Source of the DNA: Diaporthe sp. PMI_573 | Lineage: Eukaryota > Ascomycota > Sordariomycetes > Diaporthales > Diaporthaceae | Direction: 5' to 3' | Assembly: GCA_021399435.1 (NCBI GenBank) | Contig: JAJTUP010000023.1 | Span: 434,001-498,000, forward strand | Length of the DNA: 64,000 bases | Part shown: positions 48,571 through 59,952 of the stretch, in pieces | Numbering within the stretch: position 1 is the first letter of the stretch | Layout: the number at the start of each line of letters is the position of its first letter | Translations under genes and position numbers: made by a program | The notes under the pieces: model-generated | Database searches by the model: none | Seen by the model: the letters and a program-made list of their open reading frames with translations, nothing else | What the model was told of the DNA's origin: nothing

Positions 48571-50104
48571 ATGCATACGGCCAGGAATATATCGGTGATA
48601 TCCGTACCTCCAGCGGTCGAGGCGACCACCTCGACCGAGGGGCAGGTTTCGCTTGGGTTGTCATACTTCCTCACGGCGTTCTCTACTCTTATGGTCATCC
48701 TGCGCTTTTGGTCGCGGAAATTAAGCCGCTTCGGAATGGGCTTGGACGACTGGCTTACTCTGGTTACGCTTGTCTTGTTATACTTTGTTCTGGCCCTCAG
48801 CGTGGTATTGGTCTACGAAGGGGGTGTGGGAAAGCCCATGTCTCAGGCTCTGAGAGAGCAGCCAATGGCTCCCGTTACATCCTTAAAGGTGAGTCGAATT
48901 TAGATACTATATTTCAACACAGCCGTTCGGACACCATGGCTAATGGTGACCCAGCTTTTATATGCACTTGAGTGGGCGTACCTTTTCGCGTCTCCGCTCA
49001 TGAAGCTCTCGGTGCTTGCGTACTACTGGAGGATATTCCCGACAAGAACAATGAGGAAGTATATCTGGATAATAACAGCCGTATGTGCTTTATGGTTCGC
49101 CGGCGTCCTAATCGGGAATCTTGTCGAGTGTCAGCCGATCTCCTTCTTCTGGAACAAACTGTCAGCACCGGGCACAGGCATTTGCCACTTTCGAGTGGAG
49201 GTCTACCTGATTATCATCGCGGCACCAAACATAGTCATCGACACACTGACGATTATCCTCCCGGTCTACGAAGTTTGGCACCTTCAATTGGAGCGGTGGA
49301 AAAGGATTGCAGTCTCGGGTATCTTTGTGGTTGGAGGAATGTGAGTTGTGCCTATCCATGAAATGGCATCGTCTCTTCCTCTGCTGACAACTTTCTTCCC
49401 GGACTAGGGTAATCATTGCAAGTATCATTCGCTTGATACTGCTGGTGGGATTTTATTTCAAACACAGTGTCGACATGACCAACAACCTGTTGTTGCCTTG
49501 GTTTATGACTCTTGCGGAAATAGGTGTGGGCATCGTCGGCGCCTGTCTACCGTGCCTTATGGTGAGTGTTTCTCCTCACTCTGTTCTCCATCCCTTCCGT
49601 GAAACCTCACACCGGTCTCAAGAGCTTTGTTCAAGATTGTCATTGAGATGCTCTCCTCCTTCTGGGCTTTACCAAGAGCAGGAGTGTCACCCTCAACAGG
49701 ATCTAAAAGAGACCTATCAAGAACGAGCCTCCTGGAGATCACTGTGGATATCCGAATATGTGTGTCAGATAGCTGACCAGGACACACAGCCCCTCTACCG
49801 TCGTTTCTGGCATAAAGCATCGGGAACCAAGCATTCCGGCTATGGTGGCCAGTCGTCTTTGAGGTCCCACGTGCGGTCCCAAGTCGTCCATGGGCGGTCC
49901 GTAGGGTCAAACACCGTCATCGCCGGTCATTCAGGGGGGAAGAAACACCTTTCTGGCTCACATGATGCCGGGCATCCATTTGAGAGGCTGTCCACGCGGG
50001 GCAACACACCCGAAGACGATGTTCCTCTGCAGGGTATACATATCCGACACGAAGTAACCATCCAACGCTCGACTGCGAGTTGGTACGACGAGGGCAAGAT
50101 GTGA
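48571..50104 (+). CDS. Seven-TM rhodopsin-like (SAT4/Pth11-type) membrane protein
   Basis: ATG 48571 starts MHTARNISVISVPP. Exon 1 is 48571..48888, exon 2 48955..49340 and exon 3 49408..49561, with GTGAGT donors, acceptors CCAG and CTAG, and consistent phases. The product has seven hydrophobic helices. Typical family features are FGMGLDDWLTL after TM2, KLSVLAYYWRIFP near TM4, the C-x-P pattern CQPISFFWNK with CHF in the following loop, and PNIVIDTLTIILPVYEVWHL. These fungal integral membrane proteins include Pth11-like putative receptors; ligand and signalling here are unknown. After exon 3 a donor GTGAGT at 49562 is followed by several possible acceptors. The final frame ends DVPLQGIHIRHEV...YDEGKM at 50104, a family-like tail, but the segment 49590-49800 cannot be spliced with certainty. 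The gene may have one or two more introns there, or be damaged. Confidence 0.75.
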
Positions 50105-51086
50105 AGAAGCTTCCAAAACTCCACAGTTTTTGGTAGAGTTCTAAGGGAGAGAATAGCTCCCAGAACGGATGAACCTACGATCCTGAGCGACTTTGGCGTC
50201 CTCGCGTCTTGAAAAAAGACAAGACCTTCCGACGACGGTCTGTAACAAGTCACGGAGGTAACCCACATCAGTCAGAAAGAGACACTGTGGCCAGGACTTC
50301 TCACACTACTCTCGGCGCGGCGTACATGTACGCTCAAACGAGTTGTCATGGGGCCAGTCGGAACGCGATCCAACTAAAGCTAAAAGACGGCTAAAGCCCT
50401 TCATCGAAGCTACTTTGGAAGTGCGCTTTGGGCCAATCTACATCTCAGGAAGCCAGTCGCTGGCTGTACAATTCTGACAATGTTATACGAGGAAGCGCAT
50501 CATGGAGAGAGTCTTTGCGATGCTACCAAGGCCCAATCAAAAGGTGGCCGGTGAATAAAAAGAACCGTATTGCGGTCTATTCACGGATAGATGATTTAAT
50601 GACGGTAATAATGCGGAATTCGGCCGGTATAATCAGGAGTTACCCGATAGAGAGAGATTTTGTACAGATAACTGCCCGGCATATGGGAGTGACAAATGAT
50701 GGAGACAGTGAAGTGAAGTGGTTGACGAGCCAACGTCCAGAGGGTACTTTAGGTCACACCTGCCAGGCAGCCCACCCGCCCATCATCAGCCCTATGGGCT
50801 TACCAATCCTCCCCAGCAGGACCCTGAAGATCCTGGAAAGGCCTGGAAGTCGGCACTTAGCGGGGAAGCCCCATGTCAATGCCAGCCGCAGCGTCACAGC
50901 CTCGCAGCCCCCTTTTGCCTGGTCTTCATTCCCACGACCTCACATTTGGCCACCTCCTACCTGACCAGAGGTGTCGTGCCGTGCCGTATTGGTCATCCAT
51001 CTGACGTGGCACGTCTGCCTCCCGCCCGCTCCATTTTCTTATTTAACAGCCATACGACGACGCCCTCGCCGGCCGCCCCCGCCGCC
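50105..51086. other. Intergenic region upstream of AN1 zinc-finger gene
   Basis: About 1 kb of 3' flank and promoter. The frame continuing upstream of 51087 is open (to 50718) but is rich in Pro/Ser/Ala and lacks domain features. The sequence GCCGCCATGG at the chosen start argues that this is 5' leader. Confidence 0.6.
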
Positions 51087-52031
51087 ATGGCAAACCGATC
51101 GTCATCCTCCGAGGGCCAGGAAACCTCCTACGTGAACATGACCGAGGTCGACCGCTCCCGATACGCCGACGCCACCCTCGTCGGCAAGCACTGCGAGGCA
51201 GAGTACTGCAACCAGCTCGACTTCCTCCCATTCTACTGCCAGTCATGCGAGAAGACCTTCTGCCTCGACCACCGGACCGAGTCGGCCCACAAGTGCGCCA
51301 AGGAGGGCGCCTGGGCGGAGCGCAAGCGGCTGGCGCAGCTGGCGCGGCCGAGCGCCGGCGAGGGGAAGCAGCTGCGGGACCACGTATCACAGAAGCCCTG
51401 CGCGTCGCCCGACTGCAAGACGACCGTCGGCACGAGCCTGGTCCCCGGCGTGCACTGCCAGAGGTGCAACCGGGACTACTGCCTCAAGCACCGCCTTAAG
51501 GAGGAGCACAACTGCGACAACCTGGTTCCGATCGGCGCGCGGCCGGGCTCGCAGGCGGCTGATAAGGCCAGGTCGGCGCTGCAGAAGCTGAGGCTGTGGG
51601 GCGCGGCGAAGCGCGAGGCGGCCGGGCGCGCGCTCCCTAAGGCGAAGCCGACGTCCGCGTCGCAGCGCATCGTCGCGGTGAACAACCTTAAGAAGACCGC
51701 CAAGGGGGACGAGAAGCTGGCGCCCGAGAAGAGGGTGTACCTGTTCGTGGAGGCCGAGGCAGCGACCACGACGGCAAAAATACCCAAGGGCCAATTCTTC
51801 TACTCCAAGGACTGGGTGGTGGGACGGATCCTGGACGCTGCTGCGCGGAGCCTGCAGGTCGAGAACGTCAACAACCAGTCCAGCAACGAACAGGACAAGC
51901 TGAGGGTGTTCCACGTTGAGGGAGGGCGAGTGCTGGAATTCAGCGAGAAGGTCGGGGCGGCGCTTGTCTCAGGCAATACGATCGTGCTATTGCGCGGAGT
52001 TGGACCCGCACCGGACTTGATTGAGATGTAG
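51087..52031 (+). CDS. Double AN1 zinc-finger protein with ubiquitin-like C-terminus (Cuz1/ZFAND1-like)
   Basis: Single exon of 314 aa. The start is ATG 51087 in a near-perfect context (GCCGCCATGG). An in-frame open stretch continues upstream, but I treat it as leader. Two AN1 zinc fingers are visible. The first is at about residues 36-70 (CEAEYC...YCQSC...FCLDHR...HKC). The second is at about 109-147 (CASPDC...HCQRC...YCLKHR...HNC). The C-terminal 95 residues (KRVYLFVEAEAA...VVLLRGVGP-like, about 215-308) resemble a divergent ubiquitin-like domain. Related proteins, yeast Cuz1 and human ZFAND1, link the proteasome and Cdc48/p97 during arsenite and proteotoxic stress; the role here is by homology. 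G/C-rich third positions are strong. It is separated by 243 bp from the converging MTP18 gene. Confidence 0.9.
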   Translation: MANRSSSSEGQETSYVNMTEVDRSRYADATLVGKHCEAEYCNQLDFLPFYCQSCEKTFCLDHRTESAHKCAKEGAWAERKRLAQLARPSAGEGKQLRDHVSQKPCASPDCKTTVGTSLVPGVHCQRCNRDYCLKHRLKEEHNCDNLVPIGARPGSQAADKARSALQKLRLWGAAKREAAGRALPKAKPTSASQRIVAVNNLKKTAKGDEKLAPEKRVYLFVEAEAATTTAKIPKGQFFYSKDWVVGRILDAAARSLQVENVNNQSSNEQDKLRVFHVEGGRVLEFSEKVGAALVSGNTIVLLRGVGPAPDLIEM

Positions 52032-52274
52032 AGTTATTGGCAGACGGAACGGTCTCATAGCGTCGGCGTTGGTTTTTGGTCGGATTTCAGGAGATAACTC
52101 TTTGAGCATGCCCGTGAGCAACTTTTGACGGACAGAAGCGAATACATAATACGATTATATGGACTCTTCGTCTACTTGATGTTGTAATACATGCGCCAGA
52201 GGGGCAAGGAGGTGAGGTGCCGCACACCTCGCATCGTGAAGGAGCAGCGTAAGTGATCTTAAGACCACCAGTAT

Positions 52275-53374
52275 CTACAGCTCCTTTTCCTTTGGCTTTG
52301 TGGACAAGGCCTTTTCCCTGCCCATCGTAGGCGCCGCACCTACTGCATCCTGCCCACCCATGGTTGCGAAGCCCTTGTGGAATATCCACTCGACAGCATT
52401 CTCCACGGGCTTATCGAACAAGGTCGGGAGGAAGGGAACGACAGCAAGGCCCAAGCCAATCGGACCGTACGTCCTGATCGTCTTGTTCTTGGCATCCTTG
52501 AGGGCCCTCCCGCTGTACCTGACTACACTGTGGATTGTGAAGGCAGGAAGACCCATACTCGCCACGCTCTGGAAGATAGCTCGCTGTGCCATGACCGTCC
52601 TCCAGTCCTCGAGTGCAGGGACCGATTTTGGCTGGGCATCCACAGCTCCGAGTGCACCCAGGCCAGTGAGCTTCTGCTGGCTCTCTGAGAGCTCTACCTG
52701 CGGGTTCAGTGCACGTTGGTTGTGCAGGTATGATTTGTATCCTTCATAGGACACGTCGCCCAGGATATATGCCCAACTAACTCCGTATGCGCCGCGGACG
52801 AGCCATGGATGTGCGACCGGCCGAAATGATTCTCCTATGTCAGAGGTGTCTACAACATTCGGGGTCAGTTATAAGCTGTCAGCCAGCCGACAAGAGGCCA
52901 CTCCAGAAGCACTACTAGTTGAAATCGCGCATCGCATGCCGCGTGGGGTCTCGACTGCATCTCGGGGTTTGCTGATGACATGGGTAGACGTACAAGCGAC
53001 GTAGCGATGAGCAGAAAGCAGTATTGTCCGAACTCGTGCAGCATATCCGGCGAATCGTACGTTGTACTCGGTCGATTCTGGCGCACTTCAAGCAATGAAG
53101 TCCATGTCAGCGGTCCAAGTTCTTAGAAGCCAGAGGCAAGCGTGAAGAGAGGTGAGGCATACTAGCCGTCCACGATCTCGTCATACCAGTTGTCGTCTTT
53201 GTCTTGCTTGTCGACTATCTTCTGCAGCGCAGGTGGCAGCTTCTCGCGGTTTGGAAGCTTGTTTGGGTCGAATGGGGCAGCTTGTGGAGCATTGCTCTTG
53301 CCAGGCTCAGCAGCTGAGGCGTCCTCCTTGGGCGGCGCCTTGGAATCTTTGTCTGAGCCTTTTCCCCACCACAT
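52275..53374 (-). CDS. MTP18: Mtp18/MTFP1-like mitochondrial fission process protein
   Basis: Three exons, 53374..53163, 53085..52994 and 52849..52275, give 292 aa. Junctions: GTATGC donor and TTGAAG acceptor (phase 2) make VDG-Y-APESTEY. GTACGT donor and TTGTAG acceptor (phase 1) make RYVA-Y-TSDIGESFRP. Both reconstruct the conserved fungal block NVRFAGYAARVRTILLSAHR followed by HPWLVRGAYGVSWAYILGD. The protein belongs to the MTP18/MTFP1 family of mitochondrial inner-membrane proteins, which influence fission in animals. Hydrophobic segments fit at VRGAYGVSWAYILG, SMGLPAFTIHSVVRYSG and YGPIGLGLAVVPFLPTLFD. The N-terminus MWWGKGSDKD is charged and disordered. No single open frame covers this gene, so it is easily missed. 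It is divergent from ATP19, 418 bp away. Confidence 0.9.
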
Positions 53375-53792
53375 TGTGAGAGACGGTGAGTCTGTATTGC
53401 GACAGGAATGCTGGATCTGCTCAGAATTCTGGATTGATGTTGCTTGAATTGCTTGTGTCGGTGGATGTTTAAGGCTGCAGCAAGTCAATTCCCATGAGAC
53501 GGTGGATGGAACATGACGTCGCATTCTCCATGCTTCCACCGCGGAGAGCTCGGGTGGGACTCTGCGCGCCTAGATCTTATCTCTCCACAGGTACCCAGGT
53601 ACCCGATCTCTGGCGGCTATTTACCCGATGTTCTTGCCTGAGGCAGCCGCAAATTCAGCAGCCGCAGGCAAGCTTGTCCCATTGAGCCGTTGCGTCGTTT
53701 CTCAGCGCCGAGCACGAATAGCTTCCCCTCGACAACACCTCACACATCCCGACCGACCCATCGCGAAGTCCGGCCTCAATCCCACACCCAAG
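53375..53792. promoter_or_regulatory. Shared divergent promoter region, MTP18 and ATP19
   Basis: The start codons of two nuclear genes for mitochondrial membrane proteins lie 418 bp apart on opposite strands. The interval has no other gene. It contains a GGTACC-like duplication (CAGGTACCCAGGTACC at about 53588-53603) that could be a regulatory palindrome. That both genes are co-regulated is inference. Confidence 0.6.
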
Positions 53793-54180
53793 ATGGTTCA
53801 ATACTACAACGTTTTCGGCGCCCGAGTTGGCTCCCACTACGTCAGTGCCCCCGCCTCCCCCTCCGATTTCCTCCGGCCTCGCGGCGGCGCCAACCAATCC
53901 ATCCCCGAACCCAATTGACGACGTCGGAACTAACTGTGGTGCATTACAGCTCGCCATGGGTGTCCTGGGCGCCCTCTTCGGCGGTAGCAAGCTCGCTCTC
54001 GGTGGCGGCAGCAAGGCCGCGAACCAGACCCCTCCCATCAACGCATCCAGCAACGAAGAGGCCGACTTCATCAAGTACTTAGCCCACATGCCCGGACGTC
54101 TGACTCTCAGCCACTGACCACCTTCTAGACAATTCATGGACGCGGCAGAGGCGGACTCGAAGGCGAAAGACAAGCACTAG
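53793..54180 (+). CDS. ATP19: ATP synthase subunit k (Atp19), mitochondrial
   Basis: Three exons, 53793..53840, 53950..54074 and 54129..54180, give 74 aa. This small single-pass inner-membrane protein belongs to the Fo part of the F1Fo-ATP synthase and is linked with the dimeric form in yeast. The sequence starts MVQYYNVFGARVGSHY and continues LAMGVLGALFGGSKLALG, which is the membrane segment. It ends EEADFIKQFMDAAEADSKAK. Together these match the Atp19/subunit k pattern: hydrophobic centre, then a charged helix with FIK..xF/Y. Intron 1 (109 bp) uses donor GTCAGT, and intron 2 (54 bp) uses donor GTACTT with CTTCTAG. Both donors are off-consensus, but the phases and the protein demand them. 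Start context AAGATGG. Too short to appear as one open frame. Confidence 0.9.
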
Positions 54181-54436
54181 ATTGCAGCGGACAATACGAC
54201 GAGGGGACTCATGAATCCCAGATGCCTGGTTCTGGGTCAACTGTACAGTTATAGACGGGACAGGTACTAGGCAATTGAAAGAGACACTCGTGCCAGAATG
54301 CAGTTGCATTCTGCAAGGGGTTGCGTTATTGCTTCAATTTTGCGAGCTCAGGGTTGTGGCCACGATGTGCCTTAGCAAGGCCGACGATGCGAAATACATC
54401 TCGATTACGAACTGCGGAGAGATGCCTCGTTCCAAA

Positions 54437-55292
54437 CTACCATGGCACAGCTCTGAACTCTCCTTCTTCAAACTCCCAAAACGTGCCCGCCGGAACGACG
54501 CCTTTGTCGGCTTGCAGCAGCCTCACGAATGCCTCAGCCGAGTCCAGGGGATCTTTGGCTCCCATGAAGTTGTTGAAGCCGGTCTTGGTGTGTCCTGGGC
54601 TGACCGCCCAGAAGCAGACCCTTTCTTCCATTACAACGTCCGATTCGTCTTGTAATTGCAGCAGCAATGTCAACATGTTCATGCCTGCCTTTGCTATGTT
54701 ATAATCCACAGACCTTGGTGGTGGAAGCTAACATTGTTCAGCCTGGTACCATTGCCGTGGATGTCTGATTCTCACCTTTCTGCTGGCTGTTCTCTCCAGG
54801 CTCCCTCGAGCGCTTGAGTTCATGATTACCCTGGGGAAATCGCTCTTCCGCAACAGGGGCAGGAATGCCCCTGTGACCATTGCAGGTGACGTGACGGCGT
54901 TGTTGAAAACGGTGTTGAGATTGGCTCGAACATCTTGGAGGTCCTGAGACTTTGGGTGGCTGACCGCGGCAGCGTTGTTGACGAGAACTTCGCAAGCCAT
55001 CAGCCTCCAGCAATACCGTTGAGCCCGGGGGTCACTGACCGTCTAGCTTCCCATACTTCTCAGCGGTGTACTTCACAGCTGCGAGGATGCTTTCATCATT
55101 CTCAATGTCGATTTGGGTAACATCGAACGCGGCCTTGAGATTCAAGCCGCGAAGGTACTCGGCAGCCTTCTGCCCTGCTTCCCAGGAACGGCAGCCGAGG
55201 ATGAAGGTTGCGTCAGGGATCCTGCCCGCTGCTGCTTGCACAATTGCGAGTCCAATTCCACGGTTAGCTCCTGTTACGAAGATGATAGTCAT
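54437..55292 (-). CDS. Short-chain dehydrogenase/reductase (SDR)
   Basis: Three exons, 55292..55040, 54987..54776 and 54727..54437, give 251 aa, the normal size for a classical SDR. The NAD(P) site TGANRGIG is at residues 7-14. NNAAA follows in VLVNNAAAV (residues 85-93), the serine region is VIMNSSARGS (about 138-147), and the catalytic Y-N-I-A-K is at 164-168 (YxxxK), all in correct order. After it comes SPGHTKTGFN (the PG motif). Introns are very short (52 and 48 bp) with donors GTCAGT and GTGAGA. The second junction creates the Y-N-I-A-K context, so the gene appears intact. The substrate cannot be read from the sequence. It resembles the carbonyl-reductase/sniffer-like fungal SDRs, single-domain and cytosolic. 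It runs toward ATP19 (converging) and is divergent from the SMP-30-like gene 424 bp away. Confidence 0.9.
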
Positions 55293-55716
55293 ATTGCCAA
55301 GTTTCTTTTATGCAATGAGATAGATTGAGAACAGTGCCCACCGGACGTTCTCTCTAGGAGGATATCTGCGGACAAATAAATGTTGGTTCATCATATTCTT
55401 GGGCTCCAGACAACCCCAGATCCAATACTTGATTTCTCGGACATAAGGATTCGCGTCTGTAATTTCAATTCGCTAGTCTTAATCCCGTTTTCCATCAAGT
55501 CGCAGCGTCGAAAAGAAGGGGCCGTTGATAATAGAGTTCACGTCCGGTCTCACGCGCCGTTCCTTCCATCAAAGTTATCTCCGGGGCCGAGTCTGCTCGG
55601 CCCCTGCCAGCTGAACATGCCGGCCTTGTGAACTCCGACCTGCTGTTTACACAACGAACAGCTTTAACTCTCAGCCACTCACACAATTCTGGACGCCTAG
55701 GGTAGCCTGATCAGCA
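55293..55716. promoter_or_regulatory. Divergent promoter region, SDR and SMP-30-like genes
   Basis: 424 bp between two divergent start codons with no other gene. Two enzyme-like genes may share this promoter; co-regulation is inference. Confidence 0.5.
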
Positions 55717-57385
55717 ATGACGTCCATTACTGTTTCGGACATCGAGGTCGTTGCAACACCGGCCCAGGTGTGTCTCTCGTCCGAAACAAACAGTCAGATG
55801 CGGAGGATCGTGTCTAACACCATCAATAGCTAGTCAAGTTCAGACCATCTGGCCGCCTCACAACACCATTGTCTGTCTAGTCAATCGCACCAAATCACTC
55901 ACCAAGCCACAATCGCTGACCACATCTGCAGGGCTACATCAGTTTCCGGGCCACACCCAGCCGCACCCAAGAAGGGCGACCCGATCATCTCACTCTATCA
56001 GCCAACATCAGGAACAGCGTTCGACCCGCGCTGCCGGCACTCCCTCCTGCTCTCCACGTCAGAAACGTCCCGCAACCCCCTCTTCTACCAGGCCTGCATC
56101 TACGTCCCGGAGTATGACGAGCTGTACATCACCTCCAACCTGCTGCAGACCAGCAACAGCAGCTCCTTGCCCATCGTGCTCATATCGCGAACAATCCTCC
56201 GCCGGAGGGGCAGAACCGAGAGCGGTGGCGGCAGCGGGGCCGGAGCCGAGGACGACCATGATGACCCCGTCGGCGGCAGCGACGACGACGTCATCGCCAT
56301 CGAGTGGCAGAAGCTACGGCCCCCGCAGAGCATGACCATGCCCGCCGGCGCGGCGCGGTACCCCGGAGGCGGCATGGTGTTCTGCTCGCAGGGCAGCCTG
56401 ACGGAGGGGAGCACGGGCGGGCTGTACTTCATGCCGCGTGGCAAGCCGCCCGAGGCGCTGGTGACGGGCTTCTACGGGCGCCAGTTCAACTCGCCGCACG
56501 ACATCACCATATCCACGCGCGACCGGGCGCTGTGGTTCACCGACCCGTGCCGGGGTTTCGACCTCGGTTTCCGCCCCAGGCCGCTGCTGCCCTGCCGGGT
56601 GTACAGGTTCCACCCCGAGTCTGGGGATTTGAGGGTCGTGGTGGATGGGCTGGTCAGGCCTATGGGGATTGCGTTCAGTGCGGATGAGAGTACGGTGTAT
56701 ATCACTGATGCGGGTGCGGTCAAGAGCGAGGGCGATGTGGATTCTCCTCGGTAAGACTACGCCCAACCATCTTGGGTAACTCGAAGGTTTATATCTGAGA
56801 ATGACAATAGGGAATCGGCTATCTATGCCTTTGATGTGATGATGAGGGCTGATTCACCCTTCCTCACCAACAAGCGCGTCTTCGCCGTGCCAACTACGGG
56901 AATACCGGCCAGCGTAAAATGCGACCAGAACGGCTTTGTATACGCTGGTTGTTCTGGTGGCATAGAGATTTGGAACTCGGGTGGTATGCTCCAGGCTGTT
57001 GTCGAGATACCTGGTGAGTCCAATGCAATAATGGCATCAATGAGTGCCTCCATGTCCCCCGTCACACGTGGTTTACAACCCCAGGGAGATACCAAGTCGT
57101 TCTTAAACTTCCGAGACTCTTTCCAGTTGACCTTTGGATATTTGGTATAGACCTGGACTACGATGGACTGACATATTTTGGGTGTAAACAGGTGGTGTGA
57201 CCAGTTTCTGCTTCGGCCGCCAGGATGAGACGCGGAGAGAGATGTTTGTCTGCGCTGAACAAAGGTTGTGGAGGCTGCGATTTGGCTATCGAGAAAAGTC
57301 GATACTGCCAATCGAACGAGCCGGATGGTTTGAATGGAGCGATCGAACCTCATTCGTGACAGCGATGCATCGATTTCCCTCTTGA
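55717..57385 (+). CDS. SMP-30/gluconolactonase-like beta-propeller protein
   Basis: Five exons, 55717..55767, 55830..55870, 55932..56750, 56811..57013 and 57192..57385, total 435 aa. All phases agree. The first two exons are tiny (51 and 41 bp), and exon 2 uses donor GTCTGT. Family features of calcium-dependent lactonase/SMP-30 six-bladed propellers are EYDELYITSN, FNSPHDITISTRDRALWFTD, VYRFHPESGDLRVVVDGLVR, PMGIAFSADESTVYITDAG and CDQNGFVYAGCSGGIEIW. Such enzymes hydrolyse lactones such as gluconolactone. The closest fungal proteins are annotated as gluconolactonases or SMP-30/LRE-like, often with unknown substrate. An insertion of Gly/Asp/Glu residues (about 170-195) interrupts an early blade. 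I see no convincing signal peptide (starts MTSITVSDIEVVATPAQ), so it may be cytosolic. Confidence 0.88.
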
Positions 57386-59836
57386 CGGCATCATATTGGG
57401 AATCGTGTTCGCTACGGGTGTCTGAGCAAATCGCAGCGACACCATCGAGGCTGGGCCAACTTACTTGTTCAGATGCCCACAGACGACCGTTTCCACAGCC
57501 CGCTACGAGGCGCGCGGAACCCAGAAGGGAGGAGCCGCACGGAAGGGAAACTATGCGCCGTAGCCCCGTCTGGGGAAAGACACACTGCATTAGTTGTCTA
57601 TGTAGCTCATGTAGATCTCCAAGATTGACTTCGAGACTAATGGTATCACCTAGCATACTTCATGCAGCCTTGCTTGGTATAGTCATGAGTCTGTGGGTTC
57701 GACTCTGTGTCTCGGGTATCCCTACACGCCCGCCATACATACTCCCATTTGTGACCAAGAGACACCCTCAAGTCTGGTGCTCAAGGTTACATGGACGTTT
57801 CGAAAGTCGAAGAGTCTCATTGGCACTTAGTCCCATGGTTGCTGACTTCCTCTTGCTTGTCTGAAATCACTTCTCAACCCGAAGGGTTTGACCACCAGGG
57901 ATAGCCTAGATCGTTGCTTTTCCTGCGAGTAACGGTCTAAGTCTAGGAACATATACTGTCAGTGAACCATACGAATCTTTTGAGACCAGCTTAGTTAATC
58001 TATGGACGTGAGATTGACGAGTGATTTACGTTCCAAAACCAGGTGACATAATTAATAGTGGATTTGGGTGGTGAGCAGCTCGTAAATATTTGTCACTTCA
58101 AGGAGTCTTGGTTCTTGACAGCATAGTGAATACACACGCACAATTTCCACACTATTCAGTGTTTAGCAACTACGGCCTCAAGTATTTTACTTGCCATGCC
58201 AAGGTTGCCGCTACTCTTGTTTATCTCCTTTTGGTGTAAGACCATGTCTCATTCCAATCCCATATCCAAGATACCATGTCATCTTTTGGGCTTGGATAGT
58301 ACATTGGTTCTTCTGGGAGTTCCTGTATTATTCTGGACTGGGCAGTGTGTGCGCCGCCGGACAACTGCAGCTGAGGCACGTATTGACTTGACTCTCTTGA
58401 CATCCCGAATCAAGTTGCCAATGCGCATATTTCCACCCTCATGTTGACTGACGGAAGAATTGACTCTGCTACACAAGCCCAATGGTGTTGTGTCTCCCTA
58501 TGGCTCTCCAAGAATTTGGGTTCTCCAGCTCAGTGCAGCATGTCAGAGCTTCACCCGGTGGCGATAATGACATAGTAAGAAACCATATCTGGAAGCTGTG
58601 ATCCTGGAGCTTGTATAAACTTCCTTAGTGAGCTGGGGAGCCTCATCGTAGAGTTCCGGACCGACTGACTGATCTACTCTATGGCATTACAATTACATAG
58701 TGCCAAGGTTTCTGCTGAATATATTACATGTATGCCATTCATGGCTTACAAAACAATCCACGTAAACAATATATTGTGTACATCCAGCTCAGTTTAACTG
58801 TCAAAATGCGAGGTGAGGTCATATCGACGTCACCACACAAGCCCAACCAGTCCGAAGGAAATGCGACCTGACCAGATACGTGCCCGGCCTCACAGACGGA
58901 ATGTTCGATCAGAGCCAGGAAAGGTCTCCGCCGCCGGTCGACATGGGGAGGGGGCCGCTGTCAGGCACGGATCGAGCAAGGTCTCCACGCCACTAAGAGC
59001 AGGAAGCGGGGGAGTCCCATCGATCGGCGCGCAGAGCCTCAAGGAAAGACACAGAAAGAAGCCAGGAAAGAAGCAAGCAAGCTGGGCCGGGCGAGCCAGT
59101 CAAGGAAAGCAAACCAGAGCAGAGCAAGGCCCAGTCAGACCCCCCCGGGCAGCCGTCACTGTTTCATGATTCCCGGGGGCGGCCCTTGGGTTCGCGGGTT
59201 TCATGTTTGCGCGGGCCAGCTCAGATCCGACCGTGCCATTGCTCGCATATTGCTGCATCGGGCAAGAATCCTAACCCGCAGCATAATCCACCAGGCCTGG
59301 GCCCGTGATGCGCAAAGGGCCCTGCCTGGGTGGGTGCTGGATGTTTGCGCATGAGTGAACGGGGAGAAGGGTTCGCAAAGGGGAGGGAATTTGTCATGAT
59401 GCCTCACCGCACACACGCACACCCCTTCCCCGCGATGCACAAGGTCCACGTAATCGCCTATGCCTTTGACGATGTGAGAGAAACGCGCCTGGGGTAAGTC
59501 CCCCGCGACTGGGCAGGATGGGCCTACGGAAATTCCTGCAGCACATGTGGGAAATATGATCGATCGTGTGCAGACCGGAAAATTTTCAGACTTCGGTGTC
59601 CTGTCTCATCGTGAGGGAGGGGACCAAGCCGGGCTGCTGCATCGAGGCAGGCGTGACGGGTGCGCGCCTGTGATGGGGAGAAGCCAAGGAAGATGCGCCT
59701 CGGAGCTTAATTCCGACCCTGAGCAATGCGGACGGCCGTGGAAGAAAAAGCATCACGCACGGCACCCGGGAGTCTGGAGTTTATCGCCCGCATGCGCCCG
59801 GAAGACTCCTGTTGGTGGCAAGGAGTTTAAGCCCTG

Positions 59837-59861
59837 CTGGTGGTGGTGGTGGTGGTGGTGG
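59837..59861. repeat. TGG trinucleotide microsatellite
   Basis: About eight perfect TGG units in non-coding DNA. Confidence 0.9.
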
Positions 59862-59920
59862 CCAATTGCCTTTTGCCATGTTGCAACAAGCCACGATCAC
59901 AGGCCAGCAGCAACCCGTTA

Positions 59921-59952
59921 GCCGTGATGCCGTGATGCCGTGATGCCGTGAT
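59921..59952. repeat. Four tandem copies of GCCGTGAT
   Basis: Four perfect 8-bp units, about 60 bp downstream of the TGG run. Confidence 0.9.

Noticed and set aside
50718..51086. In-frame extension upstream of the AN1 zinc-finger start
   Set aside because: Composition differs from the downstream gene, and ATG 51087 has a near-ideal context, so this is treated as leader.
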